A stretch of 21,713 nt of DNA from JASEHD01 sp964471945 (GTDB lineage: Bacteria; Bacteroidota; Ignavibacteria; UBA10030; SZUA-254), in assembly GCA_964471945.1 (NCBI GenBank), contig CAYYIJ010000037.1:1-21713 (forward strand), in the 5' to 3' direction. The notes under the pieces are model-generated. The model had not been told where the DNA came from. It made no database searches and saw only the letters and a program-made list of their open reading frames with translations. Position 1 is the first letter of the stretch. Every line of letters begins with the position of its first letter. The translations under genes were made by a program, and so were the position numbers. Positions 8,118 to 16,423 of the stretch are shown here, piece after piece.

Positions 8118-9278
8118 TCATATTAACTTACTCATATCTCTAACAACGATACGCGTTTCTTTGTCCACTTCAATTATATCGTTGAGTCGTGGTGATGTTT
8201 TAACAGGAATTTGTTTTAAAGCTCCCCGAATCAGTTTTGGTATCGAACTAAAATTTATCTTACTATTTAAAAATAAATCTACTGCAACCTCATTTGCCGC
8301 ATTGAGAATTGCTGGTGCGGTTCCGCCTTTTTCAATTGCATTGTAGGCAAGTTGAAGGCATTCAAATTTTTTAAAATCGGGTTTATAAAAAGTCATTTCT
8401 TTTAAAACCGGAAAATCAATCCTACAGTATTCCGATGCGGAGCGGTTAGGATGTGTTAAGGCATATTGAATTGGAATTCTCATGTCGGGCATACCGAGCT
8501 GGGCTTTGATAGAGCCATCGACAAACTCAACCATCGAGTGAATAATGGATTGAGGATGAATAAGAACTTCAATTTTACTGGTTGGCAAATTGAAAAGCCA
8601 ATGGGCTTCGATTACCTCCAACCCCTTGTTCATTAATGTCGCTGAGTCGATTGTGATTTTTTTCCCCATTTTCCAATTGGGATGGCTAAGTGCTGCTTTA
8701 ACCGAAACTCTTGGAAATTGATTTTTCTTGAAATTCAGAAAAGGCCCGCCTGAAGCGGTAAGAATAAGCTTTGCAATATTCTTAGGATTTTCTCCGGCTA
8801 AACATTGAAGCACCGCACTATGTTCACTATCTATTGGTACTAATCTTGCGTTATATTTTTTTGCTAGCTTCGTGATAATTTCTCCCGCTACGACCAATGT
8901 CTCTTTATTAGCAAGAGCAATAACTTTTCCTAACTTGATTGCCTCGATGGTTGGTTGTAATCCGGAAAACCCCACCAAGGAGTTAATAACAATATCAATA
9001 TCTTGTTGATGAATAAGATCCAAAATGCTATTTTCTCCTGAAAATATTTTTTGCTTTCCATTCATAGAATTTTTAAACTTGAGTGCAGAATGGCTATCTC
9101 GGAGAGCTATAACTTTGGGTTTGAAACGTTCCACTTGATGACGCAATAGTTCTGTATTCTTATTCGCGGATAGGCAGGTAACACGAAATTGGTTCGGAAA
9201 ATTTGCGATGACTTCTAAACTACTTTTTCCAATAGAACCCGTTGAACCAAGTATGCAGATATTTATCTTTTTAGACAT
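8118..9278 (-). CDS. dxr: 1-deoxy-D-xylulose 5-phosphate reductoisomerase
   Basis: Converts DXP to 2-C-methyl-D-erythritol 4-phosphate using NADPH, the committed step of the MEP isoprenoid pathway in the cytoplasm. The N-terminal NADPH-binding loop GSTGSIG is at 11-17 and LANKETLV at 122-129. Metal ligands D150 and E152 (PIDSEHSA) and E221 (NKGLEVIEA) are present, together with the phosphate-binding TASGGPF (174-180) and HPNWKMG (199-205). The length (386 aa) is normal. The ATG follows dnaB by 18 bp and is preceded by eight consecutive T residues with no Shine-Dalgarno, so initiation may depend on ribosomes arriving from dnaB. It is followed by rseP in the usual order. Confidence 0.97.
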   Translation of the reverse strand: MSKKINICILGSTGSIGKSSLEVIANFPNQFRVTCLSANKNTELLRHQVERFKPKVIALRDSHSALKFKNSMNGKQKIFSGENSILDLIHQQDIDIVINSLVGFSGLQPTIEAIKLGKVIALANKETLVVAGEIITKLAKKYNARLVPIDSEHSAVLQCLAGENPKNIAKLILTASGGPFLNFKKNQFPRVSVKAALSHPNWKMGKKITIDSATLMNKGLEVIEAHWLFNLPTSKIEVLIHPQSIIHSMVEFVDGSIKAQLGMPDMRIPIQYALTHPNRSASEYCRIDFPVLKEMTFYKPDFKKFECLQLAYNAIEKGGTAPAILNAANEVAVDLFLNSKINFSSIPKLIRGALKQIPVKTSPRLNDIIEVDKETRIVVRDMSKLI

Positions 9279-9296
9279 AAAAAAAACAATATTCTA

Positions 9297-10739
9297 CTAA
9301 AATGGTGTTTCTTGGGATTGAGAAATCGGCGGCGTGAACATTGTCTCAAGTTTTTCAAAACTTGCATACTCCTTATGAAATTGAAGCCGAACCATACCGG
9401 TCGGTCCATTTCTTTGTTTTCCGATTATGATTTCTGCTATTCCTTCAGAAGGAATATTACCTAATTCTTCATCCTTAATCGTCTCAATGTTGTACGTTTC
9501 TGGGCGATGCACAAATATCACTACGTCAGCATCCTGCTCGATTGCACCCGACTCACGGAGATCGGCAAGTACGGGTCGCTTGTCACCACGAGTTTCGACC
9601 GCGCGATTCAATTGGGATAATGCCATTACAGGAATATCAAGTTCTTTTGCTAGAGCTTTCAGGGAGCGGGATATCATAGAAATTTCTCGTTCTCGTGATT
9701 CAGCACTTCTCGGACCCTGAACTAATTGTAAATAGTCGATAATAACTAACCCGATGTTATGCTCGGCTTTTAGACGTCTCGCCTTAGCCCGAAGTTCTAA
9801 AATGCCTAAGGATGGTGTATCGTCAATAAATATTTTTGTTTCTGCCAATCTGCCGACGTTTCGGCTCAGATTTTTCCACTTATCTTCATGCAAACGTCCG
9901 GTTCGTAATTCGTGTGCGTTCACCTTAGCTTCCGATGCGAGCAACCGTATTATTAATTGTCTCTCAGACATTTCGAGACTAAAAACACCAATCGCGGTTT
10001 TTTTCTCTTTGTGCATTGCAGCATTGCGCGCAACAGATAAGGCAAATGCTGTTTTTCCCTGGCTGGGGCGTCCTGCCACGATCACTAAATCAGATTTCTG
10101 AAAACCACCGGTTTTTTCATCGAGAAACGAAAAACCACTCGGCACACCTGTTACACCGCTATGTTTACCATGTATCTCTTGCAGCATCTCAAATGTTTCA
10201 TGAAGGGCGCGATTTATCTGTGTGAACGATCTCTTCATTCGTCGTTCCGAGATTTGGAATATCTTTGATTCAGCTTCGTCAAGTAAATCAAGTGCATCCT
10301 CTGTATCGCTGTATGCTCGCGAAGCAACCTCGGACGAAGCAGAAATCAAATTTCGCATCAATGATTTTTCTAGAACGATGTGTGTATGATAATCCACATT
10401 CGCGGGTGAGCCGGCATTCATTGTCAGCTCGGTAATATACAGGGGGTCTTCAGCAGGATTCAATTGACCTCGCCGCCGCAGCTCTTCGACAAGTGTTACA
10501 GCATCGATAGGATCGCCCTTTTCAAACAGCGACACCATTGCTTGAAAAATTTTAAAATGTGTTGGATTGTAAAAACTCGACGGTTCAAGTATTTCAATAA
10601 CTTTAGGAACCGCCTCTTTTTCAATCAACATTGCACCGAGAACTGCTCTTTCAACATCAACGGCTTGCGGCGGCATGCGACCTGCAGTAGATATTTCAAC
10701 AGATGGTTGATGTTCAATATTTTTTTTCGACTTTACCAT
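9297..10739 (-). CDS. dnaB: Replicative DNA helicase DnaB
   Basis: Hexameric replication-fork helicase. The N-terminal primase-binding domain (about 22-125) contains DVERAVLGAMLIE. The RecA-like motor domain (about 195-470) has Walker A GRPSQGKT at 223-230, Walker B IIDYLQ at 333-338 (D335), and the SQLNRAVETRGDKRP and DLRESGAIEQDAD motifs at 375-405. There is no intein and no interruption, and the length (480 aa) is typical. The ATG is 1 nt after the TGA of the glycosylase gene, so translation is coupled. Finding dnaB between a glycosylase and dxr, rather than next to rplI or alr, is a lineage feature. Confidence 0.97.
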   Translation of the reverse strand: MVKSKKNIEHQPSVEISTAGRMPPQAVDVERAVLGAMLIEKEAVPKVIEILEPSSFYNPTHFKIFQAMVSLFEKGDPIDAVTLVEELRRRGQLNPAEDPLYITELTMNAGSPANVDYHTHIVLEKSLMRNLISASSEVASRAYSDTEDALDLLDEAESKIFQISERRMKRSFTQINRALHETFEMLQEIHGKHSGVTGVPSGFSFLDEKTGGFQKSDLVIVAGRPSQGKTAFALSVARNAAMHKEKKTAIGVFSLEMSERQLIIRLLASEAKVNAHELRTGRLHEDKWKNLSRNVGRLAETKIFIDDTPSLGILELRAKARRLKAEHNIGLVIIDYLQLVQGPRSAESREREISMISRSLKALAKELDIPVMALSQLNRAVETRGDKRPVLADLRESGAIEQDADVVIFVHRPETYNIETIKDEELGNIPSEGIAEIIIGKQRNGPTGMVRLQFHKEYASFEKLETMFTPPISQSQETPF

Positions 10740-10740
10740 T

Positions 10741-11460
10741 TCAACTTGCTTTTATTTGGTCATATTCTTTTTTAAACATTTTCATATCTTCCCATGCGGG
10801 ATATTTCCAATTAGGATTTCTCAACAAGGCGGCGGGATGATACGTTACAATGAGCTTTGCTCCTTGGAAATCATGATACTTACCACGCAAAGCTGTGAGG
10901 GTTTCTTTCGTTTGCAAGAGCCATTGTGCTGAAATTCTGCCGAGACAAATGATAAATTTTGGTTCAATCAATTCGATCTGTTTATATAAATAGGGTGTGC
11001 ATGTTTCCATTTCAATTGATTCGGGATCGCGATTATTCGGCGGACGGCATTTTAAAATGTTGCAAATATAAACGTCATCACGTTTCATGTTGATCGCTTC
11101 TAAAATTTTATTGAGGAGCTGTCCTCCCTTGCCAACGAATGGCTCACCCTGGGCGTCTTCATCCGCCCCCGGAGCTTCACCGATGAACATAACTTCTGCC
11201 CTTGGATTTCCGACACCAAAAACAAAATTTTGCCGCTGACCACCTAACGAGCATTTATTGCAGGTGTTAATTTTCTTATCGAGATCATCGACCGTTTCTG
11301 AAGTTGTCCAGGGTTCATCAGGGTATGAGAATAATATTTTTGGAGTGTCTGATTTTTTTGTTTTCTTTTCCTCAGTATAAAGAATATTTCCAAATAAATC
11401 TTGCTGTTGCATAAAATAACGCTTTGTATTATCAAGAAATTCCACCAATGTTTTTGACAA
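10741..11460 (-). CDS. Type-4 uracil-DNA glycosylase (4Fe-4S)
   Basis: Removes uracil from DNA to start base-excision repair. The four cluster cysteines are C67 and C70 (CNKC) with C138 and C154. The active-site motif GEAPGADED spans 94-102 and the DNA-binding HPAALLR begins at H208, as in family 4 enzymes. About 60 residues precede the first cysteine, a longer N-terminus than the small thermophile enzymes. The start codon is TTG, supported by AAAGGA 7 nt upstream; an in-frame ATG 16 codons later has a weaker site. The gene sits 12 bp after coaBC and 1 nt before dnaB, so it is part of the same operon and is made with the replicative helicase. Confidence 0.93.
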   Translation of the reverse strand: MSKTLVEFLDNTKRYFMQQQDLFGNILYTEEKKTKKSDTPKILFSYPDEPWTTSETVDDLDKKINTCNKCSLGGQRQNFVFGVGNPRAEVMFIGEAPGADEDAQGEPFVGKGGQLLNKILEAINMKRDDVYICNILKCRPPNNRDPESIEMETCTPYLYKQIELIEPKFIICLGRISAQWLLQTKETLTALRGKYHDFQGAKLIVTYHPAALLRNPNWKYPAWEDMKMFKKEYDQIKAS

Positions 11461-11467
11461 AAATATA

Positions 11468-11473
11468 TCCTTT
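11468..11473 (-). promoter_or_regulatory. Ribosome binding site supporting a TTG start
   Basis: AAAGGA on the minus strand, sharing one base with the coaBC TGA stop, 7 nt before the TTG at 11460. It is the main reason for choosing TTG as the glycosylase start. Confidence 0.6.
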
Positions 11474-12699
11474 CATTTCAATAGTTTCGAAACGTTGTTA
11501 AGAATTTCATGAGCAACGTCATACTTCAGCATTTTTTTTACTTTCTCGACTTTTCCATTTTTTGAGATTATGGTAACAATGTTTGTGTCGGAATCGAATG
11601 CAGCGCCTTTTTCTTTTGGATTATTTAAAATGATTAAATCAAGTTTTTTTCGCTTCAATTTTTCTATCGCATTGGGAATATCGTTATGCGTTTCTAAAGA
11701 AAATCCGACGAGTATATATTCTTTCTTTCCCTCTCCTAAAGCGTGAAGGATATCTTTTGTTTTTTTCAGCTTAATAACGAAGGAGCCAGTGTCTATCGTT
11801 TCTTTACTAATCTTTTTTGAAAAAGAATTTGTTGGAGTAAAATCCGCAACTGCCGCAGCCATAATGATTGCATCGGTTCCTCTTTTGTGTTTCATCACTG
11901 CATTGTACATCTGCTGCGCGTTTTCCACATCAATCCGATGAACGTTCTTAGGTGTTTGAATCTGGACATTACCGGTGATAAGTTTTACATCAGCGCCACG
12001 ATGGACCGCTGCCGCAGCGAGAGCAAAGCCCATTTTCCCTGAAGACCGATTGCCAATATATCTGATGGGATCAATGGCTTCGCGGGTTGGTCCAGCGGTG
12101 ATTAATATTTTTTTCCCCCGCAAATCTCGATTTGCAAATTGTAAAATTTCTTCCACCTTATTTTGTATTTTGGGGAGGTCGGGCAGTCGCCCCCGACCAA
12201 CTAGTCCACTTGCAAGTTCACCTTCTTCTGGTGGGAGAATAATATATCCTAACTCTCGTAAGACGGCAATATTATTCTGGGTTTGGGTTCTTTGCCACAT
12301 ATCCATATCCATCGATGGTGATACAACCACTGGCGCACGCATTGCAAGAGCTAATGTAGTAACTGTATTATCGGCGTACCCATGTGCAAGTTTTGCAATA
12401 GTATTTGCAGTTGCAGGTGCGATAAGCATTATGTGTGCCCATTGTGCCAGATCTATATGCCATGTGCCTGAAGATAGAATATTTGAATCTGACCGTGGAA
12501 AACTTCCCATTACAACCTCGTTACCGCTGATGGTTGATAAGGTAAGGGGTGTAACGAATTCTTTCGCTGAATCAGTCATTACAATTTTTACCGATGCACC
12601 GCTTTTTTTTAGATCGCGAACTAGCTGGGGAATTTTATAAGCAGCAATTCCACCTGTCAATCCTATCAGTATATTTTTTCTCTTTAACATATCTTTCAT
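11473..12699 (-). CDS. coaBC: Bifunctional phosphopantothenoylcysteine decarboxylase/synthetase CoaBC
   Basis: Carries out two steps of coenzyme A synthesis: joining cysteine to 4'-phosphopantothenate (CoaB) and decarboxylating the product (CoaC, FMN-dependent). The CoaC half (about 1-185) has GLTGGIAAYK at 13-22, catalytic H81 (TWHID) and APATANT at 94-100. The CoaB half (about 195-408) has TAGPTREAIDPIRYIGNRSSGKMG and AAAVADFTP. In the decarboxylase half, the PxMNxxMW motif reads PSMDMDMW (D131 for Asn), and the ACG motif reads ASG (S164 for the E. coli active-site Cys158). I recall the same pair in Bacteroidota-type CoaBC, so it is probably a lineage variant rather than damage. Alternative ATG at 12690; neither start has a well-spaced ribosome site. 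It sits directly after rpoZ, as in many bacteria. Confidence 0.95.
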   Translation of the reverse strand: MKDMLKRKNILIGLTGGIAAYKIPQLVRDLKKSGASVKIVMTDSAKEFVTPLTLSTISGNEVVMGSFPRSDSNILSSGTWHIDLAQWAHIMLIAPATANTIAKLAHGYADNTVTTLALAMRAPVVVSPSMDMDMWQRTQTQNNIAVLRELGYIILPPEEGELASGLVGRGRLPDLPKIQNKVEEILQFANRDLRGKKILITAGPTREAIDPIRYIGNRSSGKMGFALAAAAVHRGADVKLITGNVQIQTPKNVHRIDVENAQQMYNAVMKHKRGTDAIIMAAAVADFTPTNSFSKKISKETIDTGSFVIKLKKTKDILHALGEGKKEYILVGFSLETHNDIPNAIEKLKRKKLDLIILNNPKEKGAAFDSDTNIVTIISKNGKVEKVKKMLKYDVAHEILNNVSKLLK

Positions 12700-12723
12700 T
12701 TTATTTAAAAGATTTCAAAGCTC

Positions 12724-13038
12724 CTATAACTTGGATTCTTCGTCTTTGTATCTATAAGTTAATAATCCTTGATTAAATTCATCAATAGCAGCTTCTGTTG
12801 GTTTCGCGCGTTTTTCGAATTCTTGTGCGATCAGTATCTGCTCCGGATTGATCTGCGGTTGTTCAGTTTCTTCTTCTGGCTCAAAGACTTTCGACTGCAG
12901 CATTTCTACGCGCTGGTTAAATTCAATTTTCATTTCCTCATTTATTTGGCGAGCACGTTTCAACAACACAACGATTGCTTCATAAGTATTTTCACTTTTT
13001 TTATTCAGAATATCTATCTCTAGTGGTTTTATTGGCAT
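12724..13038 (-). CDS. rpoZ: RNA polymerase omega subunit
   Basis: Small subunit that helps assemble and stabilise RNA polymerase by clamping beta-prime. The core helix region ENTYEAIVVLLKRARQIN matches the family. The C-terminal part (EPEEETEQPQINPEQILIAQEFEKR) is acidic, as in Bacteroidota and Ignavibacteria. I chose the ATG at 13038 over the in-frame ATG at 13053 because GGAG lies 9 nt before it, while 13053 has no ribosome site. The product is then 104 aa. The order yicC-gmk-rpoZ-coaBC is a widespread conserved cluster, which supports the call despite low sequence complexity. Confidence 0.9.
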   Translation of the reverse strand: MPIKPLEIDILNKKSENTYEAIVVLLKRARQINEEMKIEFNQRVEMLQSKVFEPEEETEQPQINPEQILIAQEFEKRAKPTEAAIDEFNQGLLTYRYKDEESKL

Positions 13039-13047
13039 TAGTAGTAT

Positions 13048-13051
13048 CTCC
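13048..13051 (-). promoter_or_regulatory. Ribosome binding site that sets the rpoZ start
   Basis: GGAG on the minus strand, 9 nt before the ATG at 13038. It lies on top of the upstream in-frame ATG (13053), which argues that the longer start is not used. The 9-nt spacing equals that of the FecR-domain gene. Confidence 0.6.
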
Positions 13052-13067
13052 ATTATTTATTTTATTA

Positions 13068-13655
13068 TTATTGTTTCGAATATCCGTTTTTTCTAATTAT
13101 CTCACCCGCAATAATTGCATCGACCGATGATACAGCTTTCTCAAGTACATCGTTAACAACACAATGATCAAATTTCTTGGCGCAGTCAAGCTCCATTGTT
13201 ACACGTTCCATACGTTTATTTAATGTTTCAGCGGTTTCTGTTTTCCGGCTCCTTAGTCGATCAGTAAGTAATTTTAAACTTGGTGGTTTAATAAAAATTA
13301 GTATCGAGTCTTTTGGATATTTATTCTTGATCGAAAGAGCTCCTTTTACGTCAATATCAAATAATATCGCTCTGTCGTTATTCATCGCTTTTTCAACTTC
13401 GCTTTTCAATGATCCATAATAATCACCATAAATCTGTTCCCACTCGATTAGTTCATCTTGATTTATTTTTTTCTCAAATTCATTTTTTGAAATGAAAAAA
13501 TAATCTTTTCCCTCTATCTCTGTGTTTCGTTTAGATCGAGTTGTTGCTGAAACCGAGAAAACAATATCAGGATATCGCATGAGAATTTCTCTTGCTATGG
13601 TTGTCTTTCCGCAGCCACTCGGGCCCGAAATAACTATTAATTTTCGATGAGACAT
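13068..13655 (-). CDS. gmk: Guanylate kinase
   Basis: Phosphorylates GMP to GDP with ATP, feeding GTP and dGTP synthesis. The P-loop GPSGCGKT is at 11-18. GMP-binding elements SATTRSKRNTEIEGKDYFF and EWEQIYGDYYG follow, then the DIDVKGA Walker-B-like segment. The length (195 aa) is normal. The ATG is 15 bp after yicC with no obvious ribosome site, so it is probably translated in coupling. It lies in the conserved yicC-gmk-rpoZ block. Confidence 0.97.
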   Translation of the reverse strand: MSHRKLIVISGPSGCGKTTIAREILMRYPDIVFSVSATTRSKRNTEIEGKDYFFISKNEFEKKINQDELIEWEQIYGDYYGSLKSEVEKAMNNDRAILFDIDVKGALSIKNKYPKDSILIFIKPPSLKLLTDRLRSRKTETAETLNKRMERVTMELDCAKKFDHCVVNDVLEKAVSSVDAIIAGEIIRKNGYSKQ

Positions 13656-13670
13656 TTACAGTTATATGAA

Positions 13671-14552
13671 CTATTCAATGTTCTGTAATTGTTCTCGTAT
13701 TTTTTCCAGCTCTTCTTTGATAACTATAACAAGATGAGCAATTTTGGCATTATTCGCTTTTGCTCCAATCGTGTTTGCCTCGCGATTCATTTCCTGGGTA
13801 AGGAAATTTAATTTTCGCCCAGTAGCTTCTTCGCTGTACAGTGATTCTACAAAAAATTTATTATGGCTGCGAAAGCGAACACACTCTTCAGTTATATCAA
13901 GCTTATCGATCATCAGCGCGAATTCGAGCTCTAAGCGATTGTTATCAATAACAAGCTGGTTGTTAACCAATTCTTTCACACGTTCTTCCAACCTTTTTCG
14001 CTCTTCAGGTAACCGATCTCTAGAAATAGTTTCAATCTGATCGATCATCTCATCGATTTGCTTTATCCTTTGCAAAAGATCCTTCAATAGTTCACTGCCT
14101 TCATGGAGGCGCATTAAAATTACTTCATCTAAAGCTTTATTCAAAACTTTCTTTGCGATGAGCCATTCGCGTTCATCACATTGTTCGAATTCGTTGACCT
14201 CGATTACCTCTGGAAAATTCAATAGATGTTCTAATTTTACTTTTTCTTGAATCTTTACTTCTTTCCGTAGATCGTTCAACAGCTTATAAAAAGATTTCAC
14301 AGCGGTTTTGTTAATTTTCAACGAAACTCCGTTTGTATTTTCACGGGTAATACTCAATACAACATTAATTTTACCTCGAGTGAATTTTGCTCGTAAAAGC
14401 TCTTTTACTTCATTCTCCCTAAGTGACATCGTACGCGGCAGCTTTGACGAAACTTCGAAATAACGGCTGTTGACAGAGCGTATCTCTGCAACGGCAGTGA
14501 TCTGCCCTTCTGTTATTTCCCATCGACCGTAACCTGTCATGCTTAAAATCAT
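13671..14552 (-). CDS. yicC: YicC-family endoribonuclease
   Basis: Member of the YicC family; in E. coli the protein is a metal-dependent endoribonuclease acting on RNA, including a small RNA. The N-terminal signature SMTGYGR is followed by SVNSRYFE and the RGKINV segment. The C-terminal domain carries the conserved NFLTQEMNREANTIGAKAN stretch. The frame opens with TTG at 14555 followed at once by ATG at 14552, and another ATG lies at 14540; I take 14552. No Shine-Dalgarno is visible. This is the first gene of the minus-strand run, with a consensus TATAAT box about 30 bp upstream, and it diverges from the NFACT gene. Confidence 0.94.
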   Translation of the reverse strand: MILSMTGYGRWEITEGQITAVAEIRSVNSRYFEVSSKLPRTMSLRENEVKELLRAKFTRGKINVVLSITRENTNGVSLKINKTAVKSFYKLLNDLRKEVKIQEKVKLEHLLNFPEVIEVNEFEQCDEREWLIAKKVLNKALDEVILMRLHEGSELLKDLLQRIKQIDEMIDQIETISRDRLPEERKRLEERVKELVNNQLVIDNNRLELEFALMIDKLDITEECVRFRSHNKFFVESLYSEEATGRKLNFLTQEMNREANTIGAKANNAKIAHLVIVIKEELEKIREQLQNIE

Positions 14553-14582
14553 CAAAAAACAACAATATTTAGAAAATTTTCT

Positions 14583-14588
14583 ATTATA
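14583..14588 (-). promoter_or_regulatory. Candidate -10 box for the yicC-led operon
   Basis: A perfect TATAAT on the minus strand, 30 bp before the yicC ATG. I find no good -35 at 16-18 bp; TTGCCG occurs at 22 bp. Transcription would start near 14576, leaving a leader of about 24 nt. Confidence 0.35.
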
Positions 14589-14652
14589 AGGTACGAAATA
14601 TTCAAACGTACGGCAAGAAAAACCTTTTATTCATAACGTTATAAATAATTTA

Positions 14653-14681
14653 TTGAGAAACTCCAAGTTTTTAAATATATT
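14653..14681 (+). promoter_or_regulatory. Candidate sigma70-type promoter for the NFACT gene
   Basis: TTGAGA (14653-14658), 17 bp, TATATT (14676-14681): five of six matches in each box and ideal spacing. Transcription would begin near 14688, at or next to the ATG codons at 14688 and 14691. The GTG at 14682 would then be upstream of the transcript, and the mRNA would be leaderless or nearly so. Confidence 0.45.
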
Positions 14682-14687
14682 GTGAAC

Positions 14688-16367
14688 ATGATGGTTCATT
14701 ATTTCACACTCAACGCTTTTATTCAAGAGCTTCAGCCCGTTCTTCAAAACAATATAATAGTTGAATCGTTTACACAAACAAAAGACGAGCTTATTATTAC
14801 ACTTACGAAAAATCTGGATGTGAAAACATGTAAATCACTTTGTATCTCGTTAAAGTCGCGATTTAATTATATCGTATTGCGTGATCAAATTAAACGAGCA
14901 TCTAGAAATACAGTAGGCATCTTCAATGACATTGTCGGAGGAACACTTCAACAACTATCGATTTATCCAACAGATCGGACGATCATTCTAAAACTTGATT
15001 CAGGCAATAGAATCTTCATTCAACTTTACAACACAGAATCGAGCAATATTATTCTTGTCGATGAAAATAATACGATTCTCGAAACATTTAAACGTAACAA
15101 GGAATTACATGGAAGATTATTTACTATCCAAAGCCGGGAATTAAACAACTATCTCGTAACCGACGTTCAACAATTTATTCAAAATGTAATGACCCCAACC
15201 GATGTTGCCATATTAACCGGGCTTAGAAAATTATTTCCGTTACTCGGGTCCGTTTATGTACGTGAAATTTTGCACCGAGCAAAAATACTTGAATCAACAC
15301 TAATAAAAAATCTTAACCTCGATGAGTTAACAGTTGTCCATAGTGAAATACAGCGATTATATACGGAAGTTTTTCAGCCATCTCCAAGGATATATACATT
15401 AGGTGAAAAAGAAATCATATTATCAGTTATTCCCCTTAATCATCTTGAAGATAATCGGGCTGATATATTCCCTTTTGTCAATGATGCGATTCGCAGCTAT
15501 CTTACTCAAACATTAAAAGAACAAAACCGATTAGACGATAAGGTTGAAATATCAAACAAGCTACAGCATGAACTGCATCGCGTTCAACGATCCTTTGCAG
15601 AAGCGAGCGCAGCAAAGTTAACTGATCCATCAGAATGCGATCATATTGGGAATGTTCTGCTCGCTAACTTGCATCATCTACAAAAAGGTATGAAACACAT
15701 TTCACTCGAAAATTTTGGGGGAGATTCTGAGTATATTGAAATAGATCTTAATCCCGCATTGACACCCGTACAGAATGCTGAACGATATTTTGAGAAGGCG
15801 AGGCGTTCAAGAACAGCAGAGAAAGAAAATCAAAACCGGATTATTGAATTACAGAGAAAAATCGGTACAGTTAAAAAATTGCTCGATTCAATTCAAGTCT
15901 GTCAATCAAAAAGTGATATCAAAGAATACAAAAAAGTGTACGAAAAAGAATTACGAGCTATTAAAATGATAAAAAATAGGTTTGAAGATGAACTGCCTCC
16001 ATTCCGGATTTTTCAGGTGGCTGGTGGCTATGAAGTATGGGTTGGTAAGAGCGGTGTGAATAACGATCTGCTCACAACAAAATATGCAAAACCGAGTGAT
16101 TTATGGTTTCACGCTCGAGGTTCAAGTGGATCCCATACTGTTCTGAAGGTAAAAAGTGGTGTGAAAGATATCCCCAAAGAAACAATATATCAAGCTGCAA
16201 GTATTGCAGCATATTACAGTAAAATGCGAAAAGCGAACAATGCCCCCGTTGCATATACTGAACGAAAATATGTAAGAAAAATTAAAGGATTACCTCCGGG
16301 AACAGTTAAGTTAGAGAGGGAAGAGGTAATCTTTGTTAAACCTTATTTACCACAACAAGTTGGATAA
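14688..16367 (+). CDS. rqcH: NFACT/RqcH-like ribosome quality-control protein
   Basis: Homolog of the Rqc2/NEMF/RqcH family, which binds split 50S subunits carrying stalled peptidyl-tRNA and recruits tRNA to add C-terminal alanine tails. An NFACT-N domain (about 1-230) contains the Asp-Arg pair D98-R99 (PTDR, counted from the GTG at 14682), which matches the tRNA-binding DR of B. subtilis RqcH. A long coiled-coil region follows (about 270-440), then the NFACT-R domain with DLWFHARGSSGSH starting at D473. The length (about 560 aa) is close to B. subtilis RqcH. The frame opens at GTG 14682, but ATG 14688 and 14691 sit where transcription is predicted to begin, so I place the start at 14688. The older name for this family, fibronectin-binding protein, is probably irrelevant here. 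Confidence 0.93.
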   Translation: MMVHYFTLNAFIQELQPVLQNNIIVESFTQTKDELIITLTKNLDVKTCKSLCISLKSRFNYIVLRDQIKRASRNTVGIFNDIVGGTLQQLSIYPTDRTIILKLDSGNRIFIQLYNTESSNIILVDENNTILETFKRNKELHGRLFTIQSRELNNYLVTDVQQFIQNVMTPTDVAILTGLRKLFPLLGSVYVREILHRAKILESTLIKNLNLDELTVVHSEIQRLYTEVFQPSPRIYTLGEKEIILSVIPLNHLEDNRADIFPFVNDAIRSYLTQTLKEQNRLDDKVEISNKLQHELHRVQRSFAEASAAKLTDPSECDHIGNVLLANLHHLQKGMKHISLENFGGDSEYIEIDLNPALTPVQNAERYFEKARRSRTAEKENQNRIIELQRKIGTVKKLLDSIQVCQSKSDIKEYKKVYEKELRAIKMIKNRFEDELPPFRIFQVAGGYEVWVGKSGVNNDLLTTKYAKPSDLWFHARGSSGSHTVLKVKSGVKDIPKETIYQAASIAAYYSKMRKANNAPVAYTERKYVRKIKGLPPGTVKLEREEVIFVKPYLPQQVG

Positions 16368-16423
16368 ATTAAGGAAATATTTTAACTTTAAATTGATAAT
16401 GACATTAAGAAAGGAAAATATCG

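Noticed and set aside
11975..12640. Long open frame (221 codons) on the plus strand
   Set aside because: It lies wholly antisense to coaBC, whose motifs are clear; the translation has no recognisable family and a composition typical of a shadow frame.
14590..14616. Short inverted repeat GTACG...CGTAC between yicC and the NFACT gene
   Set aside because: Arms of only 5 bp with an 11-bp loop and no extension; expected by chance.
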